From: Vulcanimicrobiota bacterium
GTDB taxonomy: Bacteria > Vulcanimicrobiota > Vulcanimicrobiia > Vulcanimicrobiales > Vulcanimicrobiaceae
Length of the DNA: 64,000 bases
Direction: 5' to 3'
Assembly: GCA_019232905.1 (NCBI GenBank)
Contig: JAFANA010000030.1
Location: forward strand, 1 to 64,000
The notes beneath the pieces were generated by a model. It saw nothing but the letters and a program-made list of their open reading frames with translations, was not told the DNA's origin and ran no database searches. This document shows, piece by piece, positions 1 through 8,307 of this stretch (positions are counted from its first letter, which is position 1; each line of letters starts with the position of its first letter). Made by a program: the position numbers and the translations under genes.

Positions 1-77
1 GACAACAGGCCGAGGACCAGCGTAACAGACCAAAAGCCACGACCGAGCCGTACGGCCGAGGCGCGATTCTCTACCAA
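1..77 (-). CDS. Start of a membrane protein, cut by the window edge
   Basis: Only about 25 codons are visible. A TTG start at 77 follows AGGAGAG (84-90) with a six-base spacer, a strong ribosome binding site. The peptide has a basic N-terminus (ENRASAVRLGRGF) and then a hydrophobic stretch (VTLVLGLLL), as expected for the first membrane segment of a transporter or a signal anchor. It lies about 80 bases downstream of the NanE-like gene on the same strand and could be the sugar transporter of that operon. That role is inference; the family cannot be named from this fragment. Confidence 0.55.
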   Translation of the reverse strand, partial: MVENRASAVRLGRGFWSVTLVLGLL

Positions 78-156
78 AGAACTCTCTCCTAAACCCGCGA
101 GCCTATTTTTTTAAACTATAGAATTACGCACCCTGTTTACGCATCGACTTTAGCGG

Positions 157-846
157 TCATGCGTCCGGGTGCCCTTTTGCCGCGCGAGCGGCGAACTCCC
201 GGACGAGCGCGTCGATGTTCGTTATAGCGGTACCCACGACGACCGCGTCTGCACCAGCGGCGAACGCCCTTGCGAGGTCGTCCGGACGCGCGACGCCGCC
301 TTCCGCGATGACGAAGGTATCTAATTCTGCAAGCCGGCGCAAGAACGTGAGACTGGGCAAGGGCGTTCCTTTGGTCTGCGCGGTGTATCCGCAAAGTGTG
401 GTCGCCACGATATCCGCCTCCGCGAACTGCGCGCACACGCCGTCGTCTTCAGTTGCGCAATCGGCCATAGCGAGCCGCCCCTCGGCGTGAATCGCGGCAA
501 CGAGATCCTCCACGGTCACGGCGCCGGGACGAGGGCGTCCGGTTGCATCGAAGGCGATGATCTCCGCACCGGTCGCCGCAATCTCGCGCACTTCGGCGAG
601 CGTCGGCGTGATGTAGGGCTCGAAGCCTTCGTACTCTCGCTTGATAATGCCGACGATCGGAATGCGAACGCGAGCGCGGGCTGCAAGGAGATTCGCAACG
701 CCTTGCATGCGCACGGCGACCGCGCCGTTGGCTTCTGCTGCGGCTGCCATTGCGGCCAGCACGTACGGGTCGTCGATCGCCGAGCCGGGCCACGCCTGCA
801 CCGATACGATCAACCCGCCGCGCAATCGTTCGAGAACGCCGTTCAT
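157..846 (-). CDS. nanE: N-acetylmannosamine-6-phosphate 2-epimerase (NanE-like)
   Basis: This 229-residue TIM-barrel protein matches the NanE pattern. It opens with LRGGLIVSVQA, has AVRMQG near residue 45 and IVGIIKREY near 64, and ends with a phosphate-binding AEGG...GADAVVVGTAIT region near 180-210. NanE interconverts N-acetylmannosamine-6-phosphate and N-acetylglucosamine-6-phosphate in the cytosol, linking sialic acid or ManNAc use to glucosamine catabolism. Length is normal for the family. The start codon overlaps the end of the upstream sugar-kinase gene as ATGA, so the two are probably translationally coupled. No NanA or NagA/NagB homologue lies beside it, so the source of substrate is unknown. 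Confidence 0.88.
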   Translation of the reverse strand: MNGVLERLRGGLIVSVQAWPGSAIDDPYVLAAMAAAAEANGAVAVRMQGVANLLAARARVRIPIVGIIKREYEGFEPYITPTLAEVREIAATGAEIIAFDATGRPRPGAVTVEDLVAAIHAEGRLAMADCATEDDGVCAQFAEADIVATTLCGYTAQTKGTPLPSLTFLRRLAELDTFVIAEGGVARPDDLARAFAAGADAVVVGTAITNIDALVREFAARAAKGHPDA

Positions 847-1724
847 GCGCGACGCGCCAATACGAGTGCGCCGTCGACCGGGTCACCCTTTGCCTGCACG
901 ACGTTTGCCGCCGGCAATGCGTCCTGCGTAGCTTCGGTGATGCGATTGCGCAGCCACGGATCTGCGACCAATCCGCCGACGAAGGCAACGTCGATGGGAT
1001 CGGCGCTTTCGCGCGCGGCGCGGGCTGCCAGACGAGCCAGCTCCTGTGCTGCCTGCACCGGAGGGTCGCATAGGCACGGACATCCCTCACGAGCTTTCGC
1101 TGCCGCGATACAAACCGGCGCGAATGATGCGAGGCTCGCCCGCGAAACGTCACCGACGTAAAATGCGCGCACGAGCTCGCGCAACGTGTGTACGTCGAAA
1201 AAACTCAAGAGCGCGCGCGTGCCGTCGCAATCGCCGTGATAGGTCGCAAGCGAGATCGCCGTGCGGGCAATCCAAAAGGCGCTGCCTTCATCGCCGAACA
1301 GGTATCCCCATCCGCCCTCGAAGTGCGAGCTTCCATCGGCGAACACCGCATACGCGGCGGAACCCGTTCCCGCAATTACGACGACGCCCGAATTACCGCC
1401 GAGCGCGCCGGCGTGTGCGATGACGGTATCGTGGACGAGCCGTACGCGATCGCCCGGTAAACGCGGCGATTGTCCGTAGACGCGTCCTTCGTAACCGGAA
1501 ATACCGGCAACAATTGCATCGAAGCGCGTCTCTTCTTTCATATTCGCGTTTCGCAGTGCGTCCGCGAGTGCGCCTTCGAGTGCATCGCGAAGACGCGTCG
1601 ATTGCGCATCGGCGCCGATCTCGTCGGCGGGACCGGCGTACCCGAACGCGATCGCATGCCCGTCGTCACCTGCGATAAGCGCGGTTGTGGAAGTTTGTCC
1701 CGCGTCTATTCCGGCGAAGAGCAC
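843..1724 (-). CDS. BadF/BadG/BcrA-type ATPase, probable N-acetylhexosamine kinase
   Basis: This 293-residue protein has the ASKHA ATPase fold. The first phosphate loop is FAGIDAGQTSTTALI at residues 3-17, and an adenosine-site GTGSAAY lies near 118. That pattern fits bacterial and eukaryotic N-acetylglucosamine kinases of the BadF/BadG group. It would phosphorylate a free amino sugar (GlcNAc or ManNAc) with ATP in the cytosol, giving the 6-phosphate used by the adjacent NanE-like epimerase. Its start lies two bases from the end of the HExxH gene and its end overlaps nanE, so the operon is tight. Substrate is inferred from the neighbour; other BadF-type ATPases activate enzymes rather than phosphorylate sugars. 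Confidence 0.8.
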   Translation of the reverse strand: MLFAGIDAGQTSTTALIAGDDGHAIAFGYAGPADEIGADAQSTRLRDALEGALADALRNANMKEETRFDAIVAGISGYEGRVYGQSPRLPGDRVRLVHDTVIAHAGALGGNSGVVVIAGTGSAAYAVFADGSSHFEGGWGYLFGDEGSAFWIARTAISLATYHGDCDGTRALLSFFDVHTLRELVRAFYVGDVSRASLASFAPVCIAAAKAREGCPCLCDPPVQAAQELARLAARAARESADPIDVAFVGGLVADPWLRNRITEATQDALPAANVVQAKGDPVDGALVLARRA

Positions 1725-1726
1725 GG

Positions 1727-2029
1727 CTAATGGATTTCGAGAAGCCGGCGAGCGAAGTCGTTTGCCGCGATTTCGCGATCTTTGCGCTCGTTCAAGCGCG
1801 GGATTTCACCGATCGCCTCGCGGTGATGGTACAACTCGTGGCCGACCGACAAGACGACGAACTCGCCGAGCTCTGCCGGCGTCATCTGTTCGGCTACGCG
1901 TGAATTGATGCGAATCGTCGGCCCCGACGGGTCATACTCCGAACGCAATTCGTCGATTCCCCAATCGCCGAGGTCCGCGAAGGCGATCTCAATGCCGTAT
2001 TCGCGAGCTAATTTCAAAGCCGGGTTCAC
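1727..2029 (-). CDS. Small HExxH zincin-like protein
   Basis: A 100-residue protein with a clear zincin motif, VGHELYHHRE (HExxH), near residues 63-72. Downstream acidic residues (RKDREIAANDFARRLL) could supply a third metal ligand, as in the ImmA/IrrE metallopeptidase group. It is much shorter than typical ImmA/IrrE proteins and lacks a helix-turn-helix domain. It has no signal peptide, so it should act in the cytosol. Its start overlaps the end of the FAD oxidoreductase gene as ATGA and it lies immediately before the sugar kinase. A peptidase in the middle of an amino-sugar operon is unexpected, and no substrate can be proposed. Confidence 0.7.
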   Translation of the reverse strand: MNPALKLAREYGIEIAFADLGDWGIDELRSEYDPSGPTIRINSRVAEQMTPAELGEFVVLSVGHELYHHREAIGEIPRLNERKDREIAANDFARRLLEIH

Positions 2030-3381
2030 GCGGTTCTCCGTAGGTCGACACCGTCATCGATCAAGATGCGGCGCAGTTGCGCGCCCTCCACCGCGCTGAC
2101 GTTCACGTTTCGCTCATTCGCGAGCGCAGCAGCGGTTCCGGCCGCTTGACCAAGTGTCATGACCGTCGGCGTCAAGCGCGTCGAGGCCAGCGCTTCATGC
2201 GTCGTCGAAATGCATCGTCCCGCAACCAACAGCTGCTCGCGATTGACCGGAACGAGGCAACGGTACGGGATCTCGTAACTTGCGCCGGGCGCGAGACGAT
2301 GCGTCGTCGTTCCGCTTCCGCTGGGATTGTGAATGTCGATCGGATACGCGCTGCGCGCAACGGCGTCGTCAAACTGCCGCCCTTGCAAAATATCGTCCGC
2401 GCCGAGCGTGTAGCGTCCGACGATGCGCCGCGATTCGCGAATCCCGACTTGCGCGCCGGTCGCCGCGATACGCGCGTTTTCGAATCCGGGCACGCGTTCG
2501 CGGAAGAAGCGCAAGAGTTGCATCACTTGCAGGCGCGCTTCGATTTCGGCACGCGTCAAATCGTCGGGATCGAGCGGGTCGATGTTCGTCACACGCGTCA
2601 TGTTGACGGTGACTTCGTCGGGATAGGGCGAGATGAAAAAGGAAACGAGCTCGCGCGGTATGTCGACCATTCCGTCGCGTTTGGCTTCTTCCCACAGCTC
2701 GTAGAGACCGGCGACCGCGGTTAGCGCGGGCGCGGTGCGCTCGTGTGCCTTCAGTGACGTGCGCATTTGATCGGCGTGCATGCGCACGTACGTCGCGGTC
2801 TTCGTCAGATCGACGTGACTCAAACGGAACATCAGACTCGCGGGCTGCACGCGGCCGCGCTCGTCACCTTGTTGGGTTGGGACTCCGGCCGCATATGCGA
2901 CATAGGCGTCAGCGGTCGCATCGATCACCACGCGCGCGCGATAACTGCGTCCACCGCCGACCGTTGCAACGTTTGCGCCGGTGACGCGGTCGTCCTCGAC
3001 GAGCGCGGTGAGAAACCACGTGTGCAGCAACAGGTCGACCTTTGCTTCACGCATCATCTCGAAAAGCAGCGCCTTGTGGATTTCGGGATCGAACGGCGTG
3101 ATCGTCGGGACGTAATCGGACGAATCGTGAATGTGGCCGGGCGAACCGCCCCGGCGCACGAGCCGCTCGACGATCTCCTGCGCGATGCCCCCGACGATGC
3201 GCTCCTCGCCCGAATGGAACGTCATCCACGGTCCGACCATCGACGCCGTTGCCGTGCCGCCGAGAAACCCGTACCGTTCGACGAGCAACACGCGCGCGCC
3301 ATGACGTGCAGCGGCGAGCGCCGCCGCGCACCCTGCATTTCCGCCGCCGAGAACCAATACGTCATACGAACTCGTCGTCAT
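2026..3381 (-). CDS. FAD-dependent oxidoreductase (FAD_oxidored family)
   Basis: About 451 residues. The N-terminus YDVLVLGGGNAGCAAALAAA is a Rossmann dinucleotide-binding motif, followed by the acidic end of strand 2 (VLLVERYGFLGG). GGTATASMVG and a C-terminal VAGRCISTTHEAL...GQAAGTAA segment fit the FAD_oxidored (PF12831) group of secreted or cytosolic flavoproteins often found beside sugar-catabolism genes. A longer start at 3411 is possible; 3381 is preferred because the flavin motif follows it at once. It is the first gene of the minus-strand amino-sugar operon, so it may oxidise the incoming sugar or a derivative, but the reaction of this family is mostly unknown. Confidence 0.82.
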   Translation of the reverse strand: MTTSSYDVLVLGGGNAGCAAALAAARHGARVLLVERYGFLGGTATASMVGPWMTFHSGEERIVGGIAQEIVERLVRRGGSPGHIHDSSDYVPTITPFDPEIHKALLFEMMREAKVDLLLHTWFLTALVEDDRVTGANVATVGGGRSYRARVVIDATADAYVAYAAGVPTQQGDERGRVQPASLMFRLSHVDLTKTATYVRMHADQMRTSLKAHERTAPALTAVAGLYELWEEAKRDGMVDIPRELVSFFISPYPDEVTVNMTRVTNIDPLDPDDLTRAEIEARLQVMQLLRFFRERVPGFENARIAATGAQVGIRESRRIVGRYTLGADDILQGRQFDDAVARSAYPIDIHNPSGSGTTTHRLAPGASYEIPYRCLVPVNREQLLVAGRCISTTHEALASTRLTPTVMTLGQAAGTAAALANERNVNVSAVEGAQLRRILIDDGVDLRRTA

Positions 3382-3453
3382 GATGCGATAACGTGCGCCC
3401 TTCGGCACCATGCTACGGAGGCCATTTTCGGCTCGAAGCTAACGGATGAGCCG

Positions 3454-3852
3454 ATGATTCCCGGGGTGGACACCAACGATCGGAACTGGGCGATTTACGC
3501 CAATGCTGCCGGCCTGCTCGTCTTCACGAATATTCCGTTCGCAAACCTTATTGCAACGCTGCTCGTATGGTTGAAGGTTCGTAACGATCCGAACACGCCG
3601 TTTGCGCGCGCGCATGCTGCAACCGCGCTGAACTTCCAAATCACCTGGACGATCTTCACGTTCTGCTTCATCGGATTACTCGTTTCGATCGCTGCGACCG
3701 GAGGCGGCCGTTTCGCCGCGCTGCTTCCGACAATCGTCGCTGCATACTTCGCGCTCGCCGTCCTCAACGTGCTCTTATGCGTCATCGGATGCGCGCGCGC
3801 GAGCGACATAAAAGGATATCGCTATCCGCTCAGCATTCAGTTCGTGCGATAA
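3454..3852 (+). CDS. DUF4870-family membrane protein
   Basis: A 132-residue protein with three or four membrane segments. It shows the DUF4870 pattern: DRNWAIYANAAGLLVF at the N-terminus, then IATLLVWLKV and FARAHAATALNFQITW. Proteins of this family are small integral membrane proteins of unknown function. The gene is divergent from the FAD oxidoreductase operon, with about 70 bases between the two starts. A longer reading frame runs back through the oxidoreductase gene but is a shadow; the ATG at 3454 gives the normal family N-terminus. Confidence 0.8.
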   Translation: MIPGVDTNDRNWAIYANAAGLLVFTNIPFANLIATLLVWLKVRNDPNTPFARAHAATALNFQITWTIFTFCFIGLLVSIAATGGGRFAALLPTIVAAYFALAVLNVLLCVIGCARASDIKGYRYPLSIQFVR

Positions 3853-3917
3853 CCGCCGGTAAAAAGGCCGCTCGCCTGGTAGGAATGCGCGCACGCCGGT
3901 CCGCAGTCTCACGCGAC

Positions 3918-4634
3918 ATGTCCATCTACGCCCGTTCAGCCGCATATTACGACGCGATTCAAACCGCGCGAGGAAAGGATTACGCGCACGAAGCGAACGT
4001 GATTCACGAGCTCGTCGAGACGCGCCGCCGCTCCGACGGCCATCATCTGCTCGACGTCGGCTGCGGAACGGCGCGCCACATCGAGCACCTCCAGCAGTGG
4101 TATGAATGCGAAGGCCTCGACGTCGATCGCGCGATGCTCGGGATTGCGCAAGCCCGCGTACCCAAGGCGGTGTTTCACTGCCAAGACATGATCGGTTTCA
4201 ACCTCGATCGCCGTTTCGACGCAATCGTCTCACTCTTCGGCGCCATCGGCTACGTTCCGAACGTTCGGCTTCTGGAGCAGACAATCGAGACACTCTACCG
4301 GCATTTGAAGCCCGGCGGCGTCGCCGTCGTCGAGCCGTGGTTGCGCCCCGGCGATTGGAAGGATGGCCTCGTCGACGCGCGCTTCGCCGACGAGCCCGAG
4401 CTGAAGGTCGCGCGCATGAGCGTCAGCCGTCGCGACGGCAACGCGTCGATTCTGCACTACAACTATATGGTAGCTGCGCGTGACGGCGTGCGGACCTTCA
4501 ACGAGCCGCACCGCCTTATGCTCTTCACCGATGAGGAGTATCGCAAGGCCTTTTCGAAGGCGCGTTTCCAGGTCGAGTATGACGCCCACGGACTTACCGG
4601 ACGTGGCCTGTACATCGGCACGCGCATGGTCTAA
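3918..4634 (+). CDS. Class I SAM-dependent methyltransferase
   Basis: A 238-residue protein. The SAM-binding motif I is LLDVGCGTARHIEHL near residue 43, with an acidic residue at the end of strand 2 (CEGLDVD) and a motif II/III region (FDAIVSLFGAIGYV, LKPGGVAVVEPW). The N-terminus YARSAAYYDAIQTARGKDY strongly resembles the N,N-dimethyltransferases of the DesVI/TylM1 amino-sugar group. It may therefore methylate an amino group on a nucleotide sugar or a related small molecule. There are no other deoxysugar genes nearby, so the substrate is open. The start at 3918 was chosen because it gives the family's usual N-terminus; 3885 is a weaker alternative. Confidence 0.82.
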   Translation: MSIYARSAAYYDAIQTARGKDYAHEANVIHELVETRRRSDGHHLLDVGCGTARHIEHLQQWYECEGLDVDRAMLGIAQARVPKAVFHCQDMIGFNLDRRFDAIVSLFGAIGYVPNVRLLEQTIETLYRHLKPGGVAVVEPWLRPGDWKDGLVDARFADEPELKVARMSVSRRDGNASILHYNYMVAARDGVRTFNEPHRLMLFTDEEYRKAFSKARFQVEYDAHGLTGRGLYIGTRMV

Positions 4635-4697
4635 ACAGCGACAAAACCAGCCAGCCGCCAGGGGTCGAGTCCTTAATAGAAGTATTCGGCAGCCTTA

Positions 4698-6218
4698 ATG
4701 CTGCTACAACGAGTCAAACCGCTCTCGCGTCTCCTCGCCGAGACCCAAGAGCAGGGTCATAGTCTCAAGAAGACGCTCGGACCGGTATCGCTGATCGCCA
4801 TGGGCATCGGCGCAATTATCGGGACGGGTATCTTCGTTCTTACCGGTGTTGCTTCGGCAAAATACACGGGGCCGTCGTTGACGATCTCGTTCGTTATTGC
4901 CGGATTCGTCAGCGCCTTCGCCGCGCTCTGTTACTCCGAGGTCGCAAGCCGCGTACCCATCGCGGGAAGCGCATATACATTTGCGTACGCCTCACTCGGC
5001 GAATTCCTGGCCTGGATCATAGGCTGGGACTTGGTGTTGGAGTACGCGCTCGGCGCAGCGACGGTTAGCGTCGGTTGGTCCGGCTACTTCTACACTGTAG
5101 TCAAGAACATTTTCGGATTTCAGATTCCACAATATCTGATGCACAATCCGTTCGACACGGGGCCGAGTGGAGAGCCCATGCACGGCATCATGAATCTGCC
5201 GGCATTCTGCATCATTTTGCTGATCGGATTCCTACTCGTTCGCGGAACGCGCGAATCGGCCGTCGTCAATAACATCATCGTGACGATCAAAGTCTGCATC
5301 GTGCTGTTCTTCATCGCGATCGGCGTCGGCCACGTGAATACCGCGAATTGGACGCCGTACTTCCCGTACACGCTCGGCGGAACGTTCTTCGGTGCCTTCT
5401 TCGTCTTCTTTGCCTACATCGGCTTCGATGCGGTCTCGACTGCCGCCGAAGAGTCGGTCAATCCGAAACGCGATATGCCGATCGGCATCATCGGCAGCTT
5501 GGCAATCTGCACCGTACTGTACATTATCGTCGCCGCGATTCTCACCGGTATGGTCAACTACACGCACCTCAATGTGCCGCAGCCGGTTGCTTATGCTGTA
5601 GATCAGATCGGGATGCCGTGGGCGAGTGCGCTGATTGCGCTCGGCGCGATTGCGGGTCTTACGACCGTGCTTCTCGTCATGATGTTCGGTCAGACGCGCG
5701 TTTTCTTCGCAATGTCACGCGACGGACTTCTGCCGGCGTTCTTCTCCCGCGTCCACCCCGTGTTCCGCACGCCGGCCGTTACGACCATCATCTTCACACT
5801 CATCATCGCGACCGTCGGTTCGCTCACGCCGATCAGCATTCTCGGAGAGCTGACCAACATGGGCACGCTTTTCGCGTTCGTGCTCGTGTCGATCTCACTG
5901 CCGATTCTGCGCAAGAAGTATCCGACGACGCAAGGCTACGAAGTGCCCGGCGGACCGTACGTCATTCCGGTCATCTCGGCGATCTTGTCGGGGCTCTTGC
6001 TCCTTGCGCCGTTCTGGTCGCCGCTGATGGCAAGAGCGTTCGGCTTCAAAATCGACGTCGAGTACATTCTCGGCATCCCGCTTCCGTGGTTCGGCTTCCT
6101 CGTCTGGCTCGCTATCGGCCTCGTTATCTACTTCATCTACAGCCGGAAGAGCAGCATCGTCGGTAAGGAAGAAGCCGCGGCGGCAGCTGCAGCGGCGGCT
6201 CCTTCAAGCGCCGTGTGA
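4698..6218 (+). CDS. APC-family amino acid permease (cationic amino acid type)
   Basis: A 506-residue integral membrane protein with about 12-13 membrane segments. The first segment contains GIGAIIGTGIFVLTG, the hallmark APC substrate-binding glycine motif, after the amphipathic LKKTLGPVSLIAMG lead. FAYIGFDAVSTAAEE near residue 240 is typical of the cationic amino acid transporter (CAT/YfnA) branch. It imports or exchanges amino acids across the inner membrane. The C-terminus ends in a run of alanines encoded by GCG/GCA/GCT repeats, which is probably disordered. Its last 15 bases overlap the convergent SDR gene. Confidence 0.9.
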   Translation: MLLQRVKPLSRLLAETQEQGHSLKKTLGPVSLIAMGIGAIIGTGIFVLTGVASAKYTGPSLTISFVIAGFVSAFAALCYSEVASRVPIAGSAYTFAYASLGEFLAWIIGWDLVLEYALGAATVSVGWSGYFYTVVKNIFGFQIPQYLMHNPFDTGPSGEPMHGIMNLPAFCIILLIGFLLVRGTRESAVVNNIIVTIKVCIVLFFIAIGVGHVNTANWTPYFPYTLGGTFFGAFFVFFAYIGFDAVSTAAEESVNPKRDMPIGIIGSLAICTVLYIIVAAILTGMVNYTHLNVPQPVAYAVDQIGMPWASALIALGAIAGLTTVLLVMMFGQTRVFFAMSRDGLLPAFFSRVHPVFRTPAVTTIIFTLIIATVGSLTPISILGELTNMGTLFAFVLVSISLPILRKKYPTTQGYEVPGGPYVIPVISAILSGLLLLAPFWSPLMARAFGFKIDVEYILGIPLPWFGFLVWLAIGLVIYFIYSRKSSIVGKEEAAAAAAAAAPSSAV

Positions 6219-7160
6219 AGCCGCCATCTTCGCCTGACCTTCCAACGTGAGGCGAATCCCCTCGTCGTAGCTCGTTTTCGGAAGTTCGCCGAGTAGACTG
6301 CGGAGCCGCCCGTCATTCATGATGACGGGATCGCTCATCAAGTAGTTCATCTCGGCGAACTTTCGCATTTCCGGATTGAACAGTCCGAAGAGCTGCAACA
6401 CGGTTTTGTTGACGACGAGATAATTCGGCTTCTTGCCGCACGCCGCGTAAATTTTATCCGAGAATTCGCGCTCGGTGATCTCCCCAGGTCCCGCGTAATT
6501 CCAGAACATGCCATACGCCCGCGGTTCATCGAGGACGCGCACCGCAACGCGCGCGCAATCGGGAATAAACGCCCACTCGTGACGAACGTCGACCGGGCCG
6601 ATCATCGTCGAGCGTTTACCTTGCGGCGCATTGGCGAATTGCCCCGTAAGATAGCTCTTCTCCATGCCGGGACCGTAGAGATCGGGGAAACGGAGCACGC
6701 ACGTCTCGATTCCGGCGCCGTGGGCCGCGAGCAGCAGATCTTCTTGTTCTTTGCGCATCTTGCCGTTGAACGCGTGCGGGTCGCGCGGATGCGATTCGTC
6801 TACGGTGCCCGTGCGCGGCAACCCGTACGGATAAACGGTACCGATGAGCAACAGACGCTTGACGCCCGCCGCGATTGCGCCTTCCAGCGTTGCTCGCATC
6901 AACTGGGGATGCAATTCGAAGTGGTCGTAAGGTACGCCGACGAGGTAGATCGCGGACTCGACGCCCTCGAGGGCAGCGCGAGCCGATTCCGCGTCGGCGT
7001 TCCAGGTGCGGATCTCGGCCAATGAATCGGCGCCGAAAGTCTTCTGCAGCGAGGTCTCCGACCGGCCGACGACCCGGTAGGCGCGGCCTTGCTCGCGGAG
7101 CACCGCGGCGATTGCCTGCCCGACGGCGCCCGTCGCCCCGATCAACGCTATTCGTCCCAT
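6204..7160 (-). CDS. Atypical SDR, NAD-dependent epimerase/dehydratase
   Basis: A 318-residue protein starting MGRIALIGATGAVGQAI, the GxxGxxG Rossmann motif of extended and atypical short-chain dehydrogenases. A catalytic YxxxK is not obvious, which fits the atypical SDR or NmrA-like group. HPRDPHAFNGKMRKEQEDLL near residue 140 occupies the expected position. It binds NAD(P)(H) in the cytosol; the substrate is unknown. The start at 7160 has GGGAG a few bases upstream and is preferred to 7181. It is divergently transcribed from a TetR regulator across three tandem palindromes (7176-7219), so TetR control of this gene is likely. Confidence 0.82.
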   Translation of the reverse strand: MGRIALIGATGAVGQAIAAVLREQGRAYRVVGRSETSLQKTFGADSLAEIRTWNADAESARAALEGVESAIYLVGVPYDHFELHPQLMRATLEGAIAAGVKRLLLIGTVYPYGLPRTGTVDESHPRDPHAFNGKMRKEQEDLLLAAHGAGIETCVLRFPDLYGPGMEKSYLTGQFANAPQGKRSTMIGPVDVRHEWAFIPDCARVAVRVLDEPRAYGMFWNYAGPGEITEREFSDKIYAACGKKPNYLVVNKTVLQLFGLFNPEMRKFAEMNYLMSDPVIMNDGRLRSLLGELPKTSYDEGIRLTLEGQAKMAASHGA

Positions 7161-7175
7161 GTCCACTCCCTTTCT

Positions 7176-7219
7176 GAACACTGTTCTATTTACTAAACAG
7201 TGTTTACTGAACGCTGTTC
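7176..7219. promoter_or_regulatory. Three tandem TetR-type operators
   Basis: Three palindromes of the same design lie in the divergent gap: GAACACTGTTC (7176-7186), AAACAGTGTTT (7195-7205) and GAACGCTGTTC (7209-7219). Their centres are 19 and 14 bases apart. The gap separates an SDR gene (minus) from a TetR gene (plus), the classic arrangement for an autoregulating TetR repressor. Binding by this TetR is inferred, not shown. Confidence 0.75.
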
Positions 7220-7265
7220 AGAATATCGTTGACCGTTCACTTTGTCAAGCGCTATCGTTAAGAGC

Positions 7266-7886
7266 ATGGGAGCAGTGGAACGCCGCGCAAGGCAGCGCGA
7301 GGAGGTCCGGTCGCAGATTGTCGACGCGGCGCGAGACATCGTGGTCAACGAGGGCTATCATGCGCTGACGATGCGACGGATCGCAGAGGCAGTCGAATAC
7401 TCGCCCGCCGCCATCTATCAGTACTTTCAGAATCGAGACGCAATCGCGGTCGCAGTTACCAGCGAAGGCTTCGTGCAGTTGCTGCACGCGTTTGCGCCCT
7501 CGCGGTCACTCGACAATCCCCGCGCGCGGTTGGAAGCGATTGCGCGCGCCTACGTCGACTTCGGCTTAACCAACCCGCAGACATACCGCTTGATGTTCAT
7601 GGAGGATCCTGAAATCACGCGCGCACTGCTCGCCCAACCGGATCGGAATGATCCGGGAACGCAAGCCTACCTCGCGATTGTCGAACCGATTGCGCTACTT
7701 GCACAACAAGGTGCAATCGACGCACGAGATGACGCATCAGTGCGCGCAATCGCCGACACGCTGTGGGTGACCGTGCACGGCATCGTCAGCTTGAAACTCA
7801 CGTGCCCGACATTTCCGGAGACGCCCGTGGACGTGCTGATCGCGAGCGCGATGCGAACCTTCTTCGAGGGAATTCTGAAGCGCTAG
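7266..7886 (+). CDS. TetR/AcrR-family transcriptional regulator
   Basis: A 206-residue protein. The N-terminal helix-turn-helix is textbook TetR: IVDAARDIVVNEGYHALTMR, then IAEAVEYSPAAIYQYFQNRD (residues about 20-60). The C-terminal half (TYRLMFMEDPEITRALL...VTVHGIVSL) matches the TetR_C WHG-type ligand domain. It probably represses its own gene and the divergent SDR gene through the three palindromes just upstream. The ATG at 7266 is preferred to a TTG at 7242. The end overlaps the convergent membrane-protein gene by four bases. Confidence 0.9.
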   Translation: MGAVERRARQREEVRSQIVDAARDIVVNEGYHALTMRRIAEAVEYSPAAIYQYFQNRDAIAVAVTSEGFVQLLHAFAPSRSLDNPRARLEAIARAYVDFGLTNPQTYRLMFMEDPEITRALLAQPDRNDPGTQAYLAIVEPIALLAQQGAIDARDDASVRAIADTLWVTVHGIVSLKLTCPTFPETPVDVLIASAMRTFFEGILKR

Positions 7887-8296
7887 ACGCGCGAGCCGAC
7901 GATCATGAGCGTCAACGCGCACACGAGCAGCGCGGCCGACGCGACGGCGAATGCGCGGCCGCGCTCTTGCAACCGGCCGGTGATGATGCCGGTGAAGACG
8001 GCGGCGATTCCGCAAAGCGCACCGATTCCGATCAGCCCTCCACCGGTCGAACGCGCGAATCCGCTGTTGAATCCGCCGGAAACGATCCAATAGAGCCAGA
8101 GGCCGGATAGAATCGTCGTCGCACCCGCAACGCCGAGCGCGCGCGGAACCCGTTGGAAAAGCTGCGGCGCGAAATGCTGCGCAACGTCGGGGCCGGCCGC
8201 GGCGAGCGCCGGCGTCACAACGCCGACCAGCAGCAGCGTCGACCCGAGCCAGAACGCTGCGGCGAGGACGTGAATTGCCAGCAACGCAATCATCAT
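7883..8296 (-). CDS. Four-TM membrane protein, CopD-like
   Basis: A 137-residue protein with four hydrophobic segments. The first, ALLAIHVLAAAFWLGSTLLLVG, carries a membrane histidine and a W-x-G-S pattern like those in CopD/DUF2269-type proteins. GLWLYWIVSGGF and GRLQERGRAFAVA follow. A second ATG one codon later (8293) is equally possible. It sits just downstream of a TetR gene on the same strand, with its own apparent promoter and a palindrome between them, so it is probably the target of that regulator. Metal or heme binding is a guess from the first segment; the function is unknown. Confidence 0.65.
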   Translation of the reverse strand: MMIALLAIHVLAAAFWLGSTLLLVGVVTPALAAAGPDVAQHFAPQLFQRVPRALGVAGATTILSGLWLYWIVSGGFNSGFARSTGGGLIGIGALCGIAAVFTGIITGRLQERGRAFAVASAALLVCALTLMIVGSRV

Positions 8297-8307
8297 GAAA
8301 TTGACTG

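Noticed and set aside
6174-6215. Alanine-codon run at the end of the APC permease as a microsatellite
   Set aside because: The codons are mixed GCG, GCA, GCT and GCC, with no repeated unit, so it is a poly-Ala tail rather than a repeat tract.
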